Below are positions 1 through 9,348 of a stretch of DNA of 64,000 bases, in pieces; position 1 is the first letter of the stretch; every line of letters begins with the position of its first letter. A program made the position numbers and the translations under genes. A model generated the notes under the pieces. The model did not search any database. It worked only from the letters and a program-made list of their open reading frames with translations, and was not told the origin of the DNA. The DNA comes from Vibrio quintilis. GTDB lineage: Bacteria; Pseudomonadota; Gammaproteobacteria; Enterobacterales; Vibrionaceae. The stretch spans positions 1,054,001 to 1,118,000 of the forward strand of contig NZ_AP024898.1 in assembly GCF_024529975.1 (NCBI RefSeq), in the 5' to 3' direction.

Positions 1-777
1 ATGGTCGATATCATTGATAGCCAGATACAGCTGATAATCGTGCTGCTCCACTTTGCCACAGTACTCTGTGCCTCTGTCCGTCAAAATCCTCAGCAGCGGA
101 AGCTGATGGGCTTCAAAGAACGGTAAGACACGATCGTTGAGTAAATCAGCCGATGTGATCGGTGTTTTTGTGGTATAAAGTTTTGCGAAAGCCACTTTGC
201 TGTGAGTATCGACAAAGGTCTGCTGGTAAATCCGGCCAACACCCTTGAGATTACCGACGTAGAATGTGTCCTGTGACCCCAGGTAGCCGGGATGATGCGT
301 CTCGATTTCACCACACACTTCATCATCCTGTTTCTTTTTCTCCAGCGCTGCAACCTGCTCTTCACTTAAAATGATTCCTTCACTGGCGACTTTGGCTTCT
401 AAAGCGGCCAACCGTTTTTTGAAATTCTCCAGATTATTCCGTAGCCAGATCGACCGGACACCACTGCCGGAAACAAAGATTCCTTTCTTACGGAGTTCAT
501 TGCTGGTACGCGCCTGACCATGAGCTGGAAATTCGATGGCGTAACTGACGACAGCCTTTTCTGTAGATTCATCAACCCGGTTCTTAATATTGGGTGCTCT
601 GCGGGACTGATTCACTAAGGAATCAATTCCGCCTTGCTCGACAAGCTCCTGATAGCGATAGAACGTGTCCCTGGATACGCCCATAATCTTACATGCCTTG
701 GAAACATTGCCTAATTCTTCCGCCAGATTTAATAAACCCGCTTTGTGTTTGATAATGGGATTGTTAGTATGAAGCAT
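1..777 (-). CDS. IS481-type transposase, 3' end cut by the window edge
   Basis: The reading frame is open on the minus strand from the ATG at 777 to base 1 (259 codons, no stop reached). The N-terminus begins MLHTNNPIIKHKAGLL and reads as a helix-turn-helix (SKACKIMGVSRDTFYRY, about residues 28-44). The catalytic core contains FVDTHSKVAFAKLY and ILTDRGTEYCG, which match the DDE strand order of IS481/IS3-like transposases (first and second aspartate visible; the final glutamate lies outside the window). It would cut and join the ends of its own element. A likely element end lies upstream near 850-889. Family assignment is from motif recognition. Confidence 0.85.
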   Translation of the reverse strand, partial: MLHTNNPIIKHKAGLLNLAEELGNVSKACKIMGVSRDTFYRYQELVEQGGIDSLVNQSRRAPNIKNRVDESTEKAVVSYAIEFPAHGQARTSNELRKKGIFVSGSGVRSIWLRNNLENFKKRLAALEAKVASEGIILSEEQVAALEKKKQDDEVCGEIETHHPGYLGSQDTFYVGNLKGVGRIYQQTFVDTHSKVAFAKLYTTKTPITSADLLNDRVLPFFEAHQLPLLRILTDRGTEYCGKVEQHDYQLYLAINDIDH

Positions 778-849
778 GAGAGTTACCTCTTTTTTGTTTG
801 ATTAAAGATTCAGCACCTTTATCAAAACGGGTAACTCTCAACTTTTCAA

Positions 850-889
850 GAAGATGTGTCAGATTAGGTTGTGACTAATTCATATAACA
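850..889 (-). repeat. Probable terminal inverted repeat of the IS481-type element
   Basis: Upstream of the transposase start, the minus-strand sequence beginning near 889 reads TGTTATATGAATTAGTCACA and continues with ACCTAATCTGACA. IS481-family ends usually start with TGT and lie about 100 bp from the start codon, so this is the likely outer end. The partner end is outside the window, so the exact boundary is not proven. Confidence 0.45.
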
Positions 890-1193
890 TTCGAGGCTGC
901 TAGTTTTGGCAGCCTACGCTCTTCCCACAAATTAACTTGTGATACTTTCTGGCATCACTTGCCCTCTAATGTGAAGTTTCCTTAATCAACAAACGAACCG
1001 TTCAATTAAGTGGATATTTTGATAATGGCATGGCTTCTTTTTTACAACTTTTTGTACAAGATAGGGCCTTCTCAGGAGATCAGTTTTCATGCACTTGTTA
1101 ATTCGTATTTTGGGACTTATACGGAGAATGTGACTATTAGCTTTACATTCTCAGAACGTTGCCTTCGTCTTTATCCTGATCGCACAAGTTTTC
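890..1193. other. Spacer without a supported gene
   Basis: The stretch between the IS481 end and the recombinase stop is AT-rich. A 67-codon open frame at 1010-1213 has no convincing ribosome binding site and no recognisable motif. It is probably residual DNA of the integrated element. Confidence 0.5.
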
Positions 1194-2864
1194 TTATTGT
1201 TTATTTCCTTTAAGTATATGATCTTTAATCTCAGGATAGAGATTAAGCACTTGTTTCCCAAGTTCACTGGACACATCCGAACCTACGTCCTCTTTAGGTG
1301 CATCTAACATATACCGTTCAATTGAAGTGTTTGCATCATAGTCAATACCCTTCGAACCATACTTCTTACCATTTAGAGCTGCACTAGGATTAACCGTTGA
1401 AGACAAACTGCCTTTAATCATGAAATCATTCCAAGCGCCTACTGTGATTTCTATTATGTCATCTTCCACTAATACCTTGATTCCATAGTCTTTAAAAATC
1501 TCGTTTAGCTGCTGCTTACCTTCAGGCCTTGAATAGTCGACATTCAAAAAAGACAAGTCCCCACTCCGTGATGTTTTTGCCTCAACAAGCTTAAGTTCTA
1601 AATCCTCTTGGTTTGAGAAACGCTCGGTATATAGTTTTTCAAACTCCTGATCATTAGGGAACTTAATCATATTTTGACGTATCGAACTTACTTCATCCTT
1701 AATTTCTTTAAGCTGTTGTTCGAGGCTCAAAATGTCTACAGATTCTTCATCTTTATAATCAAGCTTAGAAAGAATTTCGTATACTTTACTCTCTAGTAAC
1801 GGGTACTTAATGTTTTTCGCATCACACTGCTTACGTTTGCGCTTACCGTTACAGTATAAATACGATCTAACTTTGCCATATGTAGAAGTGGAATCCTGAT
1901 AAGACATTGAATATCCACACCTTTTACAGAAGCCAATTCCAGAAAGAATGTTTTTAAATACTTTCCGTTTCCCACCTCCACCAATATTCCTTACTACTTT
2001 TTGCTGTACTGCATTGAATATTTTTTCATCAATTATAGGTTCAAATTTTAACTCGCCATTTGCTACTCCAATTACAGCTTTATTTGCCAAGTAACTTTTA
2101 ATCGTAGATTCACATAATGGGCTATTTGTCGAACTTACAACCAACTTTTCTTCGGTATTATACGTATATCTCTTTAGCTCAACTCCACCAATAGAATTTA
2201 GGATTTTTTGGGGGCCAAGACCTTCCATTCTCAATTGGTAGATTCTCTGAATAACTTCCGCATTTTCTTGAACAACCTCATACCCTTTTCTATCTAGAGT
2301 TCTATTGAGCCAAATAGGCGTTTTAGCGGTAGTCACATACCCTTTATCCTTCATTAATTTATTGGTTGCTCTAATCCTATCTGACTTTTGGACACTTTCT
2401 AAATGGGCTAAATACAAACCAATTTCGAACATCATCCATGCTGAAGCCCCTTGAACACCATCCATGTCTTCTTCAAAGACCAAGTTCCATTTTGTAAATG
2501 CCACCTTAATTCCGTGCTCAAGCAGATTTTGAAACCTTTTAACTACGTTTTTGCGTTTCCCACGGCTAAATCGGTCAATTAGCTCAATAACGATAATATC
2601 TCCAGACCTAATGCGTCCTCTAGAAACATCCTTAAAAAGCCTCCCTAACTCTCCCTTCTTAAAGTTGTCATCAGTAAAACCCGAACGCCCACTATCTTCG
2701 TAAACACCTCCCTCAGCATAGGGCTCTTTTCCATCAAGGATTAGTCTTTTGTTTTCGTTCTCAATCCAATTGTTCGTTAACTCCTGTTGACGAAAAATCC
2801 CTTCGCCACTGGAAGCTTGTTCTTTTTTTGATACTCGATGATAAAGATAATATTTATTGGTCAT
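1194..2864 (-). CDS. Large serine recombinase (site-specific integrase)
   Basis: This is a 556-residue protein from the ATG at 2864. The N-terminal resolvase domain has the nucleophile serine in YHRVSKKEQ (Ser12) and the stretches EDSGRSGF and IVIELIDRFSRGKRK typical of serine recombinases. A Recombinase domain follows (ATNKLMKDKGYVTT... ENAEVIQRIYQLR), then a zinc-ribbon with CKRCGYSM and a C-terminal coiled-coil region rich in Glu/Lys. Enzymes of this size integrate phages and mobile islands. The start at 2864 lies four bases from an eight-G run, which probably serves as the Shine-Dalgarno region; an upstream in-frame start would extend through that run. The gene abuts a CoA-disulfide-reductase gene missing its 5' end, which suggests that the element integrated there. 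Confidence 0.9.
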   Translation of the reverse strand: MTNKYYLYHRVSKKEQASSGEGIFRQQELTNNWIENENKRLILDGKEPYAEGGVYEDSGRSGFTDDNFKKGELGRLFKDVSRGRIRSGDIIVIELIDRFSRGKRKNVVKRFQNLLEHGIKVAFTKWNLVFEEDMDGVQGASAWMMFEIGLYLAHLESVQKSDRIRATNKLMKDKGYVTTAKTPIWLNRTLDRKGYEVVQENAEVIQRIYQLRMEGLGPQKILNSIGGVELKRYTYNTEEKLVVSSTNSPLCESTIKSYLANKAVIGVANGELKFEPIIDEKIFNAVQQKVVRNIGGGGKRKVFKNILSGIGFCKRCGYSMSYQDSTSTYGKVRSYLYCNGKRKRKQCDAKNIKYPLLESKVYEILSKLDYKDEESVDILSLEQQLKEIKDEVSSIRQNMIKFPNDQEFEKLYTERFSNQEDLELKLVEAKTSRSGDLSFLNVDYSRPEGKQQLNEIFKDYGIKVLVEDDIIEITVGAWNDFMIKGSLSSTVNPSAALNGKKYGSKGIDYDANTSIERYMLDAPKEDVGSDVSSELGKQVLNLYPEIKDHILKGNKQ

Positions 2865-4490
2865 GGTTCCCCCCCCGCTGAGCTGTCTATCATACATTAT
2901 TCTTTTGCTAACTGTGGCCTGCCTTATCATATCGGTGGTGAAATTCAGGAACGCAGCAAACTGTTACTTCAAACGCCGGAAAGTTTCCTCGCCCGCTTTA
3001 ATGTCGATGTCCGCACAATGAATGAAGTCACGCATATCGACAAAGCTGCAAAAACCGTCACGGTCAAACAGCTGACAGACGACAGTGAATATACAGAAAG
3101 TTATGATTTTCTGTTACTCAGTCCGGGCGCAGCTCCCGTCGTCCCACCCATTCCGGGGCTTGATAATCCCCTGACGCATACCCTGCGTAATATCCCGGAT
3201 ATGGATAAAATCATGCAAACCATTCAGATGAACAAACCGGAACATGCCACAGTTGTCGGTGGCGGTTTTATCGGCCTGGAAATGGTGGAAGCTTTTCACC
3301 GGCTTGGCATTCAAACCACCTTGCTGGAAATGGCCGATCAGGTGATGACACCAACAGACAGGGAAATGGCTGGCTTTGCCCATGCCGAAATCCGCCAGAA
3401 AGGCGTTGATTTACGTCTGGAAACAGCATTAAGTGCTGCTGAGTTTATCCCGAATATTACAGTAGCCAGTGAAGACGCCGGACAATCTGACCAACACCAG
3501 CATCTGGAAGGTGAGCTGAATCTGACTCTCAGTAACGGCGACTCGCTGACCACGGATATTCTGATCATGGCGATTGGTGTCCGCCCGGAAACCCGTCTTG
3601 CAACAGAAGCCGGGCTGGAAACCGGCCCGCTTGGTGGCATTCAGGTCAATGCTTCAATGCAGACCAGCGATCCGGCGATTTATGCCGTCGGTGATGCGAT
3701 AGAAGATACCGACTTTGTCACCGGCCAGCCTGCACTGGTGCCTTTGGCCGGCCCGGCAAACCGTCAGGGTCGCATGGCAGCCGATAACATGCTGGGCAGA
3801 AATGAAACCTATCAGGGCACCCAGGGCACCGCGATTTGTAAAGTGTTCGATCTGGCAATCGCATCAACCGGAAAAAATGAGAAACAACTCAAGCGGGATG
3901 GCACAAACTACGAGAAAGTTTTCGTCCACACTGCCAGCCATGCCGGTTATTACCCCGGTGCAGAGATCGTTTCATTCAAACTATTGTTTGATCCGCAATC
4001 CGGTCAAATTCTCGGTGCTCAGGCAGCCGGTAAAGATGGTATCGATAAACGCATCGATGTGATTGCTGTGGCGCAACGGGCAGGCATGAGTGTCGAACAG
4101 TTGCAGCATCTGGAACTGACTTACGCACCGCCCTATGGCAGTGCCAAAGATGTGATTAATCAGGCCGCCTTTGTTGCGACCAACATCATGAAAGGCGATG
4201 CCACGCCGATTCATTTTGATCAAATTGATCAATTGTCCGAAGATCAGTTACTGCTGGATGTCCGTAATCCCGGCGAACTGCAAAATGGAGGTTACATCGA
4301 CGGTGCAGTCAATATCCCGGTCGATGAGCTGCGCCAGCGCATGGATGAACTGCCGAAAGATAAAGAAATCATCATCTATTGTCAGGTTGGCCTGCGCGGC
4401 AATGTCGCTTATCGCCAGCTGGTCAATAACGGCTACAAAGCGAAAAACCTGATTGGTGGCTACCGGACTTACTGCTTTGCCAAAGCTTAA
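2838..4490 (+). pseudogene. CoA-disulfide reductase/rhodanese fusion, 5' end replaced by integrated element
   Basis: Homology to the family starts at residue 22 with SFANCGLPYHIGG, which holds the active-site cysteine of CoA-disulfide reductases. The second nucleotide-binding motif VVGGGFIGLEMVEAF, the FAD-contact YAVGDAIE, the dimerisation domain and a C-terminal rhodanese domain with YCQVGLRG (CxxGxR-type loop) are intact. Family members begin with an FAD-binding GGxAGG strand-helix of about 40 residues. Here that part is missing and the first 21 codons are read from DNA antisense to the recombinase start. Loss of the FAD dinucleotide motif makes activity doubtful, so I call it a broken gene although the frame is open. 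The missing 5' piece should lie at the other end of the element, outside the window. Confidence 0.75.
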
Positions 4491-4522
4491 TCGTTACCGG
4501 TAAACTGCGTCTCTGTCTGTAT

Positions 4523-4556
4523 AAAAAGGGGGAAACTCAACAGTTTCCCCCTTTTT
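4523..4556. terminator. Strong intrinsic terminator, probably bidirectional
   Basis: A 15-bp perfect stem (AAAAAGGGGGAAACT paired with AGTTTCCCCCTTTTT) with a CAAC loop lies between two converging genes. T-runs flank it on both strands. Confidence 0.9.
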
Positions 4557-4619
4557 ATTTTCACAATCAGTGTTCTGAATATTCAAACCCGTTATTCACG
4601 CACTGAGTCTTATCCATCT

Positions 4620-5492
4620 TTACTGACGGGCAACAGGATTGGTCAGACACGTCGGCCCGCCTTCACAGGCCATACATAACGCATCCCCCGGAAAGACTTC
4701 AACAACGGTCCCATGTGCTTCCATCACCGCTTTGGTTTTGGGGAAGCCATCAATCATGATGCAGTGATCCGGCTGAGTCGGCAGCACATTCAGATTCAGC
4801 CCGAATGAGGCTTCAAACTCATCTGCCGGAGCCACCACCATCTCAATACCGCGGGACTTCATCAGCGTCCACAGGGCTGCGGGAATCAACGGCGGATGAA
4901 CCAGATATTTGGTTTCAGTCAGTGGCGATATCACGGACATTAAATGCAGGCAGGCTTCTTCTCCGGTCCAGTACGGCATATCAAACCCAAGCACTTCGAT
5001 ACCGTGTGGATTCAGCAGTGCCTGCAATACTTCAACCCCGGCGCGGTTGGAACGGAACCCAAGGCCAATGATTAAAGTATTTTCGTCGAGCCAGATCATA
5101 TCACCGCCTTCAACCCGGGCATCACCACTTAAATTACCAAGGACAGGCACCCCTGCTTTAGCCAGAATCTTGCCCTGCAACTGAGGTTCTTTTGCCCGTA
5201 ACGGTTTACCCATATTCAGCAGAACCACCCCGGCTTTTGTGATCAGCGACGCATCACGGGTAAACATCGCATCAGCCAGACCATCATCTTCATCGGGCAT
5301 CCACAGGATTTCCGCGCCGGACGCTTCAATGAGTCTGACAAAAGCTTCATACTCTTCGATCGCCTGCTCAGCATTAAATAAGTGATTGTAATGCCACTTC
5401 TTCGGATCCGCGTTTCTCAGACTCTGCGCCGGACGGCGCATCAGTACCCGGGTCATTTTCCCGGCCATGGTTTGACATCCGTATTCACTCAT
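4620..5492 (-). CDS. Amidinotransferase / dimethylarginine hydrolase family protein
   Basis: This 290-residue protein starts at MSEYGCQTMAGKMTRVLMRRP, one base after the stop of the upstream phosphatase and preceded by AGAAGGAAAA. The fold signature of guanidine-group-modifying enzymes is visible: FTRDASLITKAG, EGGDMIWLD (Glu-Gly-Gly-Asp substrate loop), HLMSVISPLTETKYL and the C-terminal cysteine loop EGGPTCLTNPV, whose Cys would be the nucleophile. Relatives hydrolyse dimethylarginine to citrulline or act on arginine-like guanidines; the exact substrate cannot be read from sequence. It is the last gene of the cobalamin operon and is translated from the same message, but I see no biochemical link to cobalamin. 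Confidence 0.75.
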   Translation of the reverse strand: MSEYGCQTMAGKMTRVLMRRPAQSLRNADPKKWHYNHLFNAEQAIEEYEAFVRLIEASGAEILWMPDEDDGLADAMFTRDASLITKAGVVLLNMGKPLRAKEPQLQGKILAKAGVPVLGNLSGDARVEGGDMIWLDENTLIIGLGFRSNRAGVEVLQALLNPHGIEVLGFDMPYWTGEEACLHLMSVISPLTETKYLVHPPLIPAALWTLMKSRGIEMVVAPADEFEASFGLNLNVLPTQPDHCIMIDGFPKTKAVMEAHGTVVEVFPGDALCMACEGGPTCLTNPVARQ

Positions 5493-5493
5493 T

Positions 5494-6111
5494 TCATTTT
5501 CCTTCTGTGAAAAATAACTGTGTACCAATTGTTTTCACCGTAACAAAATCATGTTCCCCCGTCACGACTTCGAGGTGAGTCAGGCTTTGATTGCCAATAT
5601 TGAGCCGGGTAAACAACGCCGGGTTTCTCCAGTCTAAATTAAGTACCTGCGCCAGAATCATCCGGATCACGCCACCATGAGTCACCACCAGGGTATCGGT
5701 TTGCAATTGCCCGATAAAATGCCCCCAGCATGAAGCAACCCGCTGATAAAACGCCGCCAGTGTTTCCCCTCCGGCGAGCGGGTATTGCTCCGGGTTCTCC
5801 CAGAATTTCTCCAGTTCAATCCAGCGGTTTTGGGGAATTTGATCAAAAGGCACGCCATCAAAATCACCGAAATGCATCTCCTTCCAGTCCGGCTGGATGA
5901 CAATCTGCGCTTCATCTGTCAGGCGTTTCGCCAAACCCAGACATCGTGATAAGGGGGAACTGACGACCTGCAGGTCAGCTAAGCCTTGCTGTGCCAGTGC
6001 CTGCCGGATTCGCATCTGGGTACTTTCCGCAACAGGGGCATCGACATGGCCGTTCAAAGCCGCCGGGCCGGTTGTTTTGCCGTGACGAAGCAGCCAGACA
6101 TCAGATTTCAT
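5494..6111 (-). CDS. cobC: Alpha-ribazole phosphatase-like histidine phosphatase (CobC)
   Basis: This 205-residue protein belongs to the histidine phosphatase superfamily. The phosphohistidine motif LLRHGKT lies at the N-terminus, with the second histidine in VVTHGGVIRMIL. Members next to cobS and cobU remove the 5' phosphate from alpha-ribazole phosphate or adenosylcobalamin 5'-phosphate, the last step of lower-ligand assembly. I chose the ATG at 6111 (MKSDVWLLRHG); a GTG two codons earlier is also possible. The start lies inside the end of cobU, so translation is coupled. Context makes the cobalamin role likely, although the superfamily is broad. Confidence 0.85.
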   Translation of the reverse strand: MKSDVWLLRHGKTTGPAALNGHVDAPVAESTQMRIRQALAQQGLADLQVVSSPLSRCLGLAKRLTDEAQIVIQPDWKEMHFGDFDGVPFDQIPQNRWIELEKFWENPEQYPLAGGETLAAFYQRVASCWGHFIGQLQTDTLVVTHGGVIRMILAQVLNLDWRNPALFTRLNIGNQSLTHLEVVTGEHDFVTVKTIGTQLFFTEGK

Positions 6112-6652
6112 CGGCACTTCCTTTCAGAAACATGGGAAGGCCGGCCGCCACAAAAATAACCTGCTCCAGCTGCACGGCAAATGCCTGATTCATCCAGCCG
6201 GCATAGTCAACAAACAGCCGGGTAACATGGCCAAGCGGCACAATCCCCATCCCGACTTCATTCGATACCAGCACAATCTGCGCTTCTGAAGCTGCGATCA
6301 CATCCACCAGCTGCTGCACATGCGCTTCAATCTGCTGAGGCGTGATGCCATTGCCGTCATTGTAAATCACATTATTCAGCCAGACTGTCAGACAATCGAC
6401 CAGCACAATATCCTGCGCATCAAATCCGGACAATAACCGGACAAGATCCACCGGGCATTCATGCGCTGTCCATTCCTCTCCGCGCCGGGCCTGATGCTGT
6501 GCAATCCGCACCTGCATCTCCTCATCAAAAGCCACTGCTGTTGCAACGTAATGACATCGAAGCTGAGGATTTTTCTGCTGCGCATCCAGCACTATCCGCT
6601 CTGCGAAACGGGATTTACCGCTACGCGCTCCCCCTAAAATCAGCGATTTCAT
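6101..6652 (-). CDS. cobU: Adenosylcobinamide kinase / adenosylcobinamide-phosphate guanylyltransferase
   Basis: This 183-residue enzyme has the N-terminal P-loop LILGGARSGKSRFAE, typical of CobU, and the downstream strand DIVLVDCLTVWLNNVI, followed by VLVSNEVGMGIVP, also typical. It phosphorylates adenosylcobinamide and then adds GMP, making the substrate for CobS. Full length for the family. Its ATG follows the cobS stop directly with no spacer, and its end overlaps cobC, so the four cob genes form one compact message. Confidence 0.95.
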   Translation of the reverse strand: MKSLILGGARSGKSRFAERIVLDAQQKNPQLRCHYVATAVAFDEEMQVRIAQHQARRGEEWTAHECPVDLVRLLSGFDAQDIVLVDCLTVWLNNVIYNDGNGITPQQIEAHVQQLVDVIAASEAQIVLVSNEVGMGIVPLGHVTRLFVDYAGWMNQAFAVQLEQVIFVAAGLPMFLKGSADEI

Positions 6653-7447
6653 TTATCCTCCGTAAACCAGCAACCCCAGTTGAATACAGGCCAGAAAAAA
6701 CAGATAAATAAACAGCTCAAAACATTGTTGAAGGCCGCCTAATGTATCACCGGTAAATCCACCCAGACGGCAAATCAGCCAGCGCCGGAACAGTGAACGA
6801 ATCCCAAGACATAACATGATCAGAATCAGGCACAGACCGAATGGCAGAAAAATAACCGGAATCAGACCTATCACACTCAGGATGATTAATTCTTTCACCG
6901 CCTGCTTTGAGGCAAGGGGTTTACTTTTGCTGTGATCCAAATCCGTCACATACGGTGTATCAAAGATGACCGAACCGGCCAGTGCCCGGCTCAGACTATG
7001 ACCCAGCAACAGCACAGGTACAAACAGCGAAGAGACAGCCAGGTGTGTCAGCAGCAGATATTTGCCAAGCAGAATCATGACCAGAGAAACGGTGCCATAA
7101 GTGCCAATCCGGCTGTCTTTCATGATCGTCAGCCGCTTTTCCACCGTCATGCCGCCACCGATACCGTCCGCCATATCGGCCAGTCCGTCTTCATGAAAGG
7201 CGCCTGTCAGCATCAGGCTGAAACACATCATACAAAACACGGCAATATCCGCGGGTACGACAGCATTCATCAGCCGGAAGACGATCAGGCACAGCACACC
7301 GATACACAGCCCGACCGCCGAAAAATAGCGGGAAGACTGGTTCATCCGTTCTTCGGAATAAGGGGTCGAACGGGGAACAGGAATTCTGGAAAAAAAGCTC
7401 AGGGAAAGCCAGAACAGTTCCAGCTGATATTTGAACCGGGCAAGCAT
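6653..7447 (-). CDS. cobS: Adenosylcobinamide-GDP ribazoletransferase (cobalamin synthase)
   Basis: This 264-residue integral membrane protein has several hydrophobic segments. The conserved CobS motifs FHEDGLADMADGIGGG and MKDSRIGTYG sit in the first half, and the acidic loop probably binds the metal-GDP group. It joins alpha-ribazole to adenosylcobinamide-GDP to form adenosylcobalamin. Translation starts at the ATG at 7447, whose A is shared with the TGA of cobT, so the two are coupled; an open frame one codon earlier begins with TTG. Confidence 0.95.
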   Translation of the reverse strand: MLARFKYQLELFWLSLSFFSRIPVPRSTPYSEERMNQSSRYFSAVGLCIGVLCLIVFRLMNAVVPADIAVFCMMCFSLMLTGAFHEDGLADMADGIGGGMTVEKRLTIMKDSRIGTYGTVSLVMILLGKYLLLTHLAVSSLFVPVLLLGHSLSRALAGSVIFDTPYVTDLDHSKSKPLASKQAVKELIILSVIGLIPVIFLPFGLCLILIMLCLGIRSLFRRWLICRLGGFTGDTLGGLQQCFELFIYLFFLACIQLGLLVYGG

Positions 7448-8478
7448 CAAACGGTAACTCCGGCTTCATCAAAACTGGCCATGGTATTGTAAAATTCACA
7501 TGCGGCCTGAATTAACGGCACGGCAAGTACAGCCCCGGTGCCTTCACCCAAACGTAATCCCAGTTGTAATAACGGCGTCGCTGATAACGCTTCAAGTACC
7601 CGCTGGTGCCCCGGCTCTTCTGACTGGTGGGCAAAGATCATATAGTCCCGGCAGGACGGTTCCAGTAATGTCGCCACATAGGCTGCAACGGTAACGATGA
7701 ATCCATCCACAACCACCGGCACACCACGTTGCGCAGCACCGATAAACGCACCAGTCATCTGCACAATCTCAAAGCCCCCGACACCGGCCAGCACCGTCAT
7801 GGCATCTTCACCCCGGAGTTTCTCCGCGCACTGACGCACAATCGCTGCTTTTTTGGTGAACTGCTCAGGCTGGATACCAGTACCGTGGCCAACACACAGC
7901 TGTGGATCAATGTCAGTCAGAGAGGCCAGAATCGCAGCAGCACTGGTGGTATTGGCAATGCCCATTTCCCCGAACATCACCAGATTCGAACCCGCATCAA
8001 TCGTCTGCGTGACGATTGCCTGACCATATTCAATGCCCTGCGTCACCTGCGCTTTTGTCATGGCCGGTTCAAGATGGAAATTATTCGTTCTGCTACCCAG
8101 ACGCTGCTGAATAAAACACGCCGGATGCGGTGTTTCAACCGGAATCATAATCCCGCAATCAACCACTTTCATCGCCACCCCTGCGCTGCGGCAAAAACAG
8201 TTCACCCCGGCGCCGCCGGCCAGAAAATTCATCACCATCTGATAAGTCACTTCGCTCGGAGCAATACTGACACCTTCATCAGCCACACCGTGATCGCCGG
8301 CAAAGACGATCACCGTCGGTTGATGAATCTCCAGTTGAGTCACCGCTCCATCTTTTCCCTGCGACTGAATCAGGGCCAGTCGCTGTGCAATCTCTTCCAG
8401 CACGCCTAAAGAACCAACCGGTTTGGTCTTTTGATCAATTCGGTGCCGGATCTGTGCCAGATAACGTGTGTTCAACAT
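7447..8478 (-). CDS. cobT: Nicotinate-nucleotide-dimethylbenzimidazole phosphoribosyltransferase
   Basis: This 343-residue protein starts at MLNTRYLAQIRHRIDQKTKPVG, preceded by a GAAAGGGA ribosome binding site; the longer open frame upstream runs through a repeat and is not coding. Family motifs include KPVGSLGVLEEIA, VFAGDHGVADEGVS, the FLAGGAGVNCF loop, EMGIANTTSAAA and a glutamate in the C-terminal GLRLGEGTGAVLA that acts as the catalytic base in the family. It makes alpha-ribazole 5'-phosphate, the activated lower ligand. It is the first gene of cobT-cobS-cobU-cobC. No clear B12 riboswitch was found in its short leader. Confidence 0.95.
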   Translation of the reverse strand: MLNTRYLAQIRHRIDQKTKPVGSLGVLEEIAQRLALIQSQGKDGAVTQLEIHQPTVIVFAGDHGVADEGVSIAPSEVTYQMVMNFLAGGAGVNCFCRSAGVAMKVVDCGIMIPVETPHPACFIQQRLGSRTNNFHLEPAMTKAQVTQGIEYGQAIVTQTIDAGSNLVMFGEMGIANTTSAAAILASLTDIDPQLCVGHGTGIQPEQFTKKAAIVRQCAEKLRGEDAMTVLAGVGGFEIVQMTGAFIGAAQRGVPVVVDGFIVTVAAYVATLLEPSCRDYMIFAHQSEEPGHQRVLEALSATPLLQLGLRLGEGTGAVLAVPLIQAACEFYNTMASFDEAGVTV

Positions 8479-8505
8479 GATTTTCCCTTTCTTTTTCTGA
8501 ATGTT

Positions 8506-8565
8506 ATACCCAGGCACCCCGCAGATGCATGTTTCAGGGCATTTGGGGATATATCCAACTGAGTG
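8506..8565. repeat. Diverged copy of the TATACCC palindromic repeat
   Basis: The sequence from TATACCCAGGCACCC through GATGCATG to TTTGGGGATATA follows the same plan as the cleaner copies at 9349 and 51008 but has several changes in both arms. It lies in the leader of the cobT message. Confidence 0.6.
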
Positions 8566-8660
8566 TACCTTCCCTGAAAACAAATGCCACAGAAACATCG
8601 TCTTGAGCCGGAGAGAACGGATGAGAAGGGGCAGACGCAATATCTGCCCGGAATCGGGGG

Positions 8661-9218
8661 TTAATTGCCTAACTGAGCTAAATCTTTGACGATAACACCT
8701 GAGATCAGTGCGATGTCTCTGGGTTCATCTTTTTCATTCCACAAAAGTGCCGCCATTTTCAGGTTAACAGCAGGCTCTTGCAGATAAGGATACTTCGGGG
8801 TATATGAATCAGAACGGAATTCAGCCAGCTCTTTGCCGCGCAGAGAAACAACCACATAATGTGACACATCCGGCTTATATAGAGAAATCCCGCCCAGATT
8901 AATGTTTCGCGTATATTCAATGACGACATTCGCGACCGGACTGTCCTTCATATCCGGCGTCGCAAGGATCCCCGTTTGCTGCATGACTGACTGAATATCA
9001 GCCTTAAATTCCCGCATCAGTTGAGATGCAGGTGCAAAGCGGGAATGGCCCGGTTTAATATAACCGGTACGCGTAAGGACCACTTTCACCTCCCCAAGGC
9101 GGTATTTAGTGACATTTTGCCTTAGCGGTGTGGGCTCCGCATAATACTTGTAGTCCGGCCCGGAAGTGCAACCGGAACATAATATAACACCAATAAAAAT
9201 CAACAAATAACGACGCAT
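8661..9218 (-). CDS. Hypothetical lipoprotein
   Basis: This 185-residue protein has a short hydrophobic signal MRRYLLIFIGVILCSGC that ends in a lipobox (LCSGC), so it should be cut before the cysteine, lipidated and anchored in a membrane. The mature part is an alpha/beta domain with stretches VKVVLTRTGYIKPGHSRFAPASQLMREF and VVIEYTRNINLGGISLYKP. I do not recognise the family beyond small Vibrio lipoproteins. A GGGCAGA...TCTGCCC hairpin follows its stop, but the T-tract is poor. Confidence 0.75.
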   Translation of the reverse strand: MRRYLLIFIGVILCSGCTSGPDYKYYAEPTPLRQNVTKYRLGEVKVVLTRTGYIKPGHSRFAPASQLMREFKADIQSVMQQTGILATPDMKDSPVANVVIEYTRNINLGGISLYKPDVSHYVVVSLRGKELAEFRSDSYTPKYPYLQEPAVNLKMAALLWNEKDEPRDIALISGVIVKDLAQLGN

Positions 9219-9348
9219 ACCTACCTCTGCCGCAGTTTATATCAGGTTGATTTGACGGGAGGATTGCCCGGATATCGCTTTTATCCGCAATTTCGTTTTT
9301 TCCGGAGTCCTCAGGCTCTGTTAGCCTTTACCATCAATAACCAAGCTA

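Noticed and set aside
1010..1213. 67-codon frame upstream of the recombinase stop
   Set aside because: No ribosome binding site, low-complexity hydrophobic sequence, partly antisense to the recombinase end.
6932..7492. 186-codon plus-strand frame over cobS
   Set aside because: Shadow of cobS, Gln/His-rich composition typical of antisense frames.
7729..8409. 226-codon plus-strand frame over cobT
   Set aside because: Antisense to a clearly conserved cobT.
8479..8640. 54-codon N-terminal extension of cobT
   Set aside because: It reads through a palindromic repeat and lacks similarity; the ATG at 8478 has a good ribosome binding site.
8478..8660. B12 riboswitch before cobT
   Set aside because: The leader is too short and I could not find the conserved B12-box or the pseudoknot loops.
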